From Selenomonadaceae bacterium (GTDB lineage Bacteria > Bacillota > Negativicutes > Selenomonadales > Selenomonadaceae), in the NCBI GenBank assembly GCA_017549815.1, contig JAFYNH010000038.1:20512-84511 (forward strand): a stretch of DNA of 64,000 nucleotides, in the 5' to 3' direction. Positions 62,601 to 64,000 of this stretch are shown here, one piece after another. Each line of letters starts with the position of its first letter. Positions within the stretch are counted from its first letter, which is position 1. Both the position numbers and the translations under genes were made by a program. The notes below the pieces were generated by a model. It saw only the letters and a program-made list of their open reading frames with translations, did no database searches and had not been told where the DNA came from.

Positions 62601-64000
62601 GACGGCGCAGATTACATTGAGAGCTACTGGGGCGAGAGCGTTTCAATCAAGGGCGGCGACGGCGACGATACCATTAATAATAACGGCTACTATTCGACAA
62701 TCAACGGCGGTGATGGTAACGATTCAATCCAAAACTTTGGCTCCGACGTCACAATCGACGGTGGTTCTGGTAATGATACGATTTACAACAACTATAACAT
62801 TGACGGCGGCTATGCCTATGATGATTCCGACGGTTCAAATGTACTGTTTAAGTACGTTTCTGGCGACGGCAACGATATTATTTACGGCTTCAAAGCGGAT
62901 TCGACGCTGAGTATTTCGGGCGACTCGTATTCAACGACTGAAAGCGGCGATGATATTATTGTCACGGTCGGCGACGAAACAATTTCTTTAATCGGAGCAG
63001 CGAGCTTATCATCTTTAAACATTGACTTTACGAAAATCGCAATCGAAGAAAATAAATGGACAATCAGCGGCACAACAGCTAAATATGGCACGTCCATCAA
63101 AACTTTGGTGACAGTCAGCGGGGTTAAATCACTCGAAGGACTCTCGCTTAAAGATAAAGTTGTAACGGTATCGACGACTTCGCTTAGTCAAGATGAATCG
63201 GTCACAATCAGCGACGGATACGAATTGGCATTGGGCGACGATGTGCCGACACCGAAAACTACGCCGGCTGGTTGGTCTTTCAGTAACAATGTTGCCACTT
63301 ACACTAAGGAATCGACAAGTGCGGGTTATTCGCTCAACAACAACCAAATTATCTATACGCCAGCAAGCGGCGGCGAAACTTTCACCGTCAGCGGCGTTAA
63401 ATCCACCAACGGACTTTCGATTAACGGTAAAGTCGTCACGGTGGCGGCTTCAGCTCTCAATAACTCGAACGTCACAGTCAGCAACGGATACACTTTGGCG
63501 ATTGCTAATGATGTGGCGGCTCCGATAACTACGGCGGAAACTTGGACGCTTAGCGGCACGACCGTAACTTATAAAGCAACGTCGACAAGTGCGGGTTATT
63601 CGCTCAACAACAACCAAATTGTCTATACACCAGCAAGCGGTGGCGAGACTTGCACCGTCAGCGGCGTTAAATCCACCAACGGACTTTCGATTAATGGCAA
63701 AGTCGTAACGGTGGCGGCTTCAGCTCTCAATAACTCGAACGTCACAATAAGCGAAGGCTACACTTTGGCTATTGCAAACGATGTGGCGGCTCCAATAACT
63801 ACGGCGGCAAATTGGAACCTTAGCGGCTCGACTGCTACTTATAAAGCAGCGTCAATAAGCGCGGGTTATTCGCTCATCAACAACCAAATTGTCTATACAC
63901 CAGCAAGCGGTGGCGAGACTTGCACCGTCAGCGGCGTTAAATCCACCAACGGACTTTCGATTAATGGCAAAGTCGTAACGGTGGCGGCTTCAGCTCTCAA
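59670..64000 (+). CDS. giant RTX-repeat protein (3'-truncated by the window)
   Basis: 1443 complete codons and still open at the right edge. ATG 59670 after AAGGAGG. The N-terminus MKEFIFYLQRFDDLDLIEG has no classical signal peptide. Four blocks of calcium-binding RTX-like repeats (GGDGDDYI, GGEGNDYI, GGTGNDVI) follow, with a usual period of 18 or 19 residues: one canonical GGxGxD nonapeptide and one degenerate partner (e.g. VSGNDNTVD). Each block ends in a capping module of the type GGNDTIYGFREDNNFLVI (about 60640, 61190, 61650, 62850). From about 63050, 90-residue repeats (270 bp; AGYSLNNNQIVYTPASGGET, SGVKSTNGLSINGKVVTV) run off the edge. RTX proteins usually leave by type I secretion using a C-terminal signal, which would be beyond the window. 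Confidence 0.88.
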   Translation, partial: MKEFIFYLQRFDDLDLIEGTDDNDNLNGVGSDTAIDGKAGDDNISFMGDRNSISGGDGDDYINVSGDNNTIGGDAGNDEIRFDTGNNNLIDGGEGEDNINVTGDGNSINGGDGDDYINVSGNDNTVDGGDDNDNIQLVGDGNSISGGEGDDYINVSGNDNTVDGGEGEDNINVTGDGNSISGGDGDDTINNNGSNTTVNGGAGNDYIENYGHWDDDDNWHSPDKTSINGGTGNDVIYNYYGNSVSINGGDGDDYINVSGNDNTVDGGDDNDNIQLVGDRNSISGGDGNDNIRIVGDNNTVSGGTGDDYINIEEDYSDGFYHYDDNGWKLASNNGFVYVYEGGNDTIYGFREDNNFLVIEGHTWSTLRVKDDYGDDTGNVIVNVLDGEEIVGSITLENYWTRRYFEDKVNIVSSKEELANFNIVFNYEDAETIEGTDGNDVITSNGEKVSIVSGAGNDSIYTNGDSVTIDAGDGNNYIRNFRGTHVTVISGTGNDFISDENCVGLVYFYKGGNDTLDNFGNLNTIVLGDVKVKSSIQSDNGTMLRLNNGNYLYLLGGVTKRIVSSLDEAPKINIISNHTSDTVITSKNEEVTIDYISNEGSNVTIEAGAGNDTILNNGSNVSIDGGEGNDYIWNYYYSYNSTISGGEGDDTIEAYGVNNLVRWSGGNDFITGFGHDDSLQIMAGTVDAVRNEDGRTLLIVGENVITVEGEIHRVFNQDGKKIILASLNADAVTNEKNDTLVNGTGGDDVIANTGKNVTIDAGDGDNSIYNEGSNVSINFGAGNDYIFNEGDNVSISTGAGNDNVNNIYAQNAANIDLGAGDDFVDNHASNSTILGGDGDDTINNNGSDSTITGDAGDDYIQNNGYWDDDDNWHSPDKTSINGGTGNDVIYNSDGNSVSINGDEGNDVIYNYYGNSASINGDEGNDVIYNYYGNSASINGGEGDDVIYNYYGNSASINGGEGDDYISTSYTNDSTIDGGDGADYIESYWGESVSIKGGDGDDTINNNGYYSTINGGDGNDSIQNFGSDVTIDGGSGNDTIYNNYNIDGGYAYDDSDGSNVLFKYVSGDGNDIIYGFKADSTLSISGDSYSTTESGDDIIVTVGDETISLIGAASLSSLNIDFTKIAIEENKWTISGTTAKYGTSIKTLVTVSGVKSLEGLSLKDKVVTVSTTSLSQDESVTISDGYELALGDDVPTPKTTPAGWSFSNNVATYTKESTSAGYSLNNNQIIYTPASGGETFTVSGVKSTNGLSINGKVVTVAASALNNSNVTVSNGYTLAIANDVAAPITTAETWTLSGTTVTYKATSTSAGYSLNNNQIVYTPASGGETCTVSGVKSTNGLSINGKVVTVAASALNNSNVTISEGYTLAIANDVAAPITTAANWNLSGSTATYKAASISAGYSLINNQIVYTPASGGETCTVSGVKSTNGLSINGKVVTVAASAL
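60311..60410 (+). repeat. direct repeat within the RTX gene, copy 1
   Basis: About 100 bp encoding DDDDNWHSPDKTSINGGTGN is repeated almost base for base at 62269-62368. Confidence 0.8.
62269..62368 (+). repeat. direct repeat within the RTX gene, copy 2
   Basis: Near-identical to 60311-60410, about 1.96 kb apart; a substrate for recombination within the gene. Confidence 0.8.
62320..62550 (+). repeat. tandem 57-bp repeats within the RTX gene
   Basis: Four units of 57 bp (GNDVIYNYYGNSASINGDE and close variants), nearly identical at base level, indicating recent expansion. Confidence 0.85.
63250..64000 (+). repeat. 270-bp tandem repeats at the 3' part of the RTX gene
   Basis: GCGGGTTATTCGCTCA recurs at 63321, 63591 and 63861, a spacing of exactly 270 bp (90 codons). 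Units are highly similar and continue past the window edge. Confidence 0.9.

Noticed and set aside
59752..62910. Several plus-strand frames rich in T, I and A within the RTX region
   Set aside because: They are frame-shadows of the repeat; the true frame is the continuous one from 59670 with RTX motifs.

Overview
The window looks like a chromosomal stretch of a Negativicute: a Firmicute with an outer membrane, of the Selenomonas/Anaerovibrio type. The reasons are Clostridia/Negativicutes-style housekeeping neighbourhoods (coaX-dusB, glgC-glgD, mutS2, a divergent FtsQ) together with outer-membrane features (a secretin with a PilP-like partner, RTX-type proteins). No rRNA, tRNA, CRISPR array, insertion sequence or prophage was found. 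The taxonomic call is inference from gene content only.

Layout. 1-857 is the 3' end of comEC. 903-9450 (minus strand) is a response-regulator-like gene, a block of GT92-type glycosyltransferases that has undergone tandem duplication, and coaX-dusB-M18 aminopeptidase. 9694-18326 (minus) is a complete glycogen operon, glgC-glgD-glgP-glgB-glgA. 18487-26060 (minus) holds six tandem GT8 glycosyltransferase paralogues. 26065-32959 (minus) reads from a FakA-like DAK2 protein through a GT61-ChW fusion, prfB (with programmed frameshift), a DUF2993 lipid-binding-type protein and a DUF5693 membrane protein into the GT8 array. 33123-38740 holds an FtsA-like ATPase, a convergent Orn/Lys/Arg decarboxylase and penicillin-binding protein 2. 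39904-43822 is cydA-cydB plus one ABC exporter. 43828-50917 holds two LPP20/FlgT-like secreted proteins, mutS2, ftsQ, a YdjM-like membrane protein and an SGNH hydrolase. 50968-59470 (minus) is one dense operon: PilP-like protein, secretin, precorrin-2 dehydrogenase, hemA, hemC, macrodomain-HTH protein, and an ADP-ribosylglycohydrolase/UDG-like fusion. 59670 to the window end is a giant RTX-repeat gene, open at the right edge.

The most interesting signal is a set of three long G/C homopolymers, the only runs of 8 or more seen in the window, each placed where slippage would switch a surface gene. A G9 tract splits a GT92 gene (about 6914), a C10 tract splits a GT8 gene (about 19621), and a G8 tract fills the spacer between perfect -35 and -10 hexamers of the RTX gene (59620-59627). 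Both glycosyltransferases are out of frame as sequenced and the RTX spacer is 16 bp. Together they suggest a phase-variable cell-surface programme combining glycan decoration with a large RTX surface or secreted protein.

A second theme is a family of degenerate heptanucleotide repeat arrays. They are scattered through intergenic regions and also sit in frame inside several conserved genes (an ABC exporter twice, hemC, a YdjM-like gene, probably the decarboxylase and the dusB N-terminus). A third is an ADP-ribose module, macrodomain plus ARH fusion, embedded in a tetrapyrrole/secretin operon.
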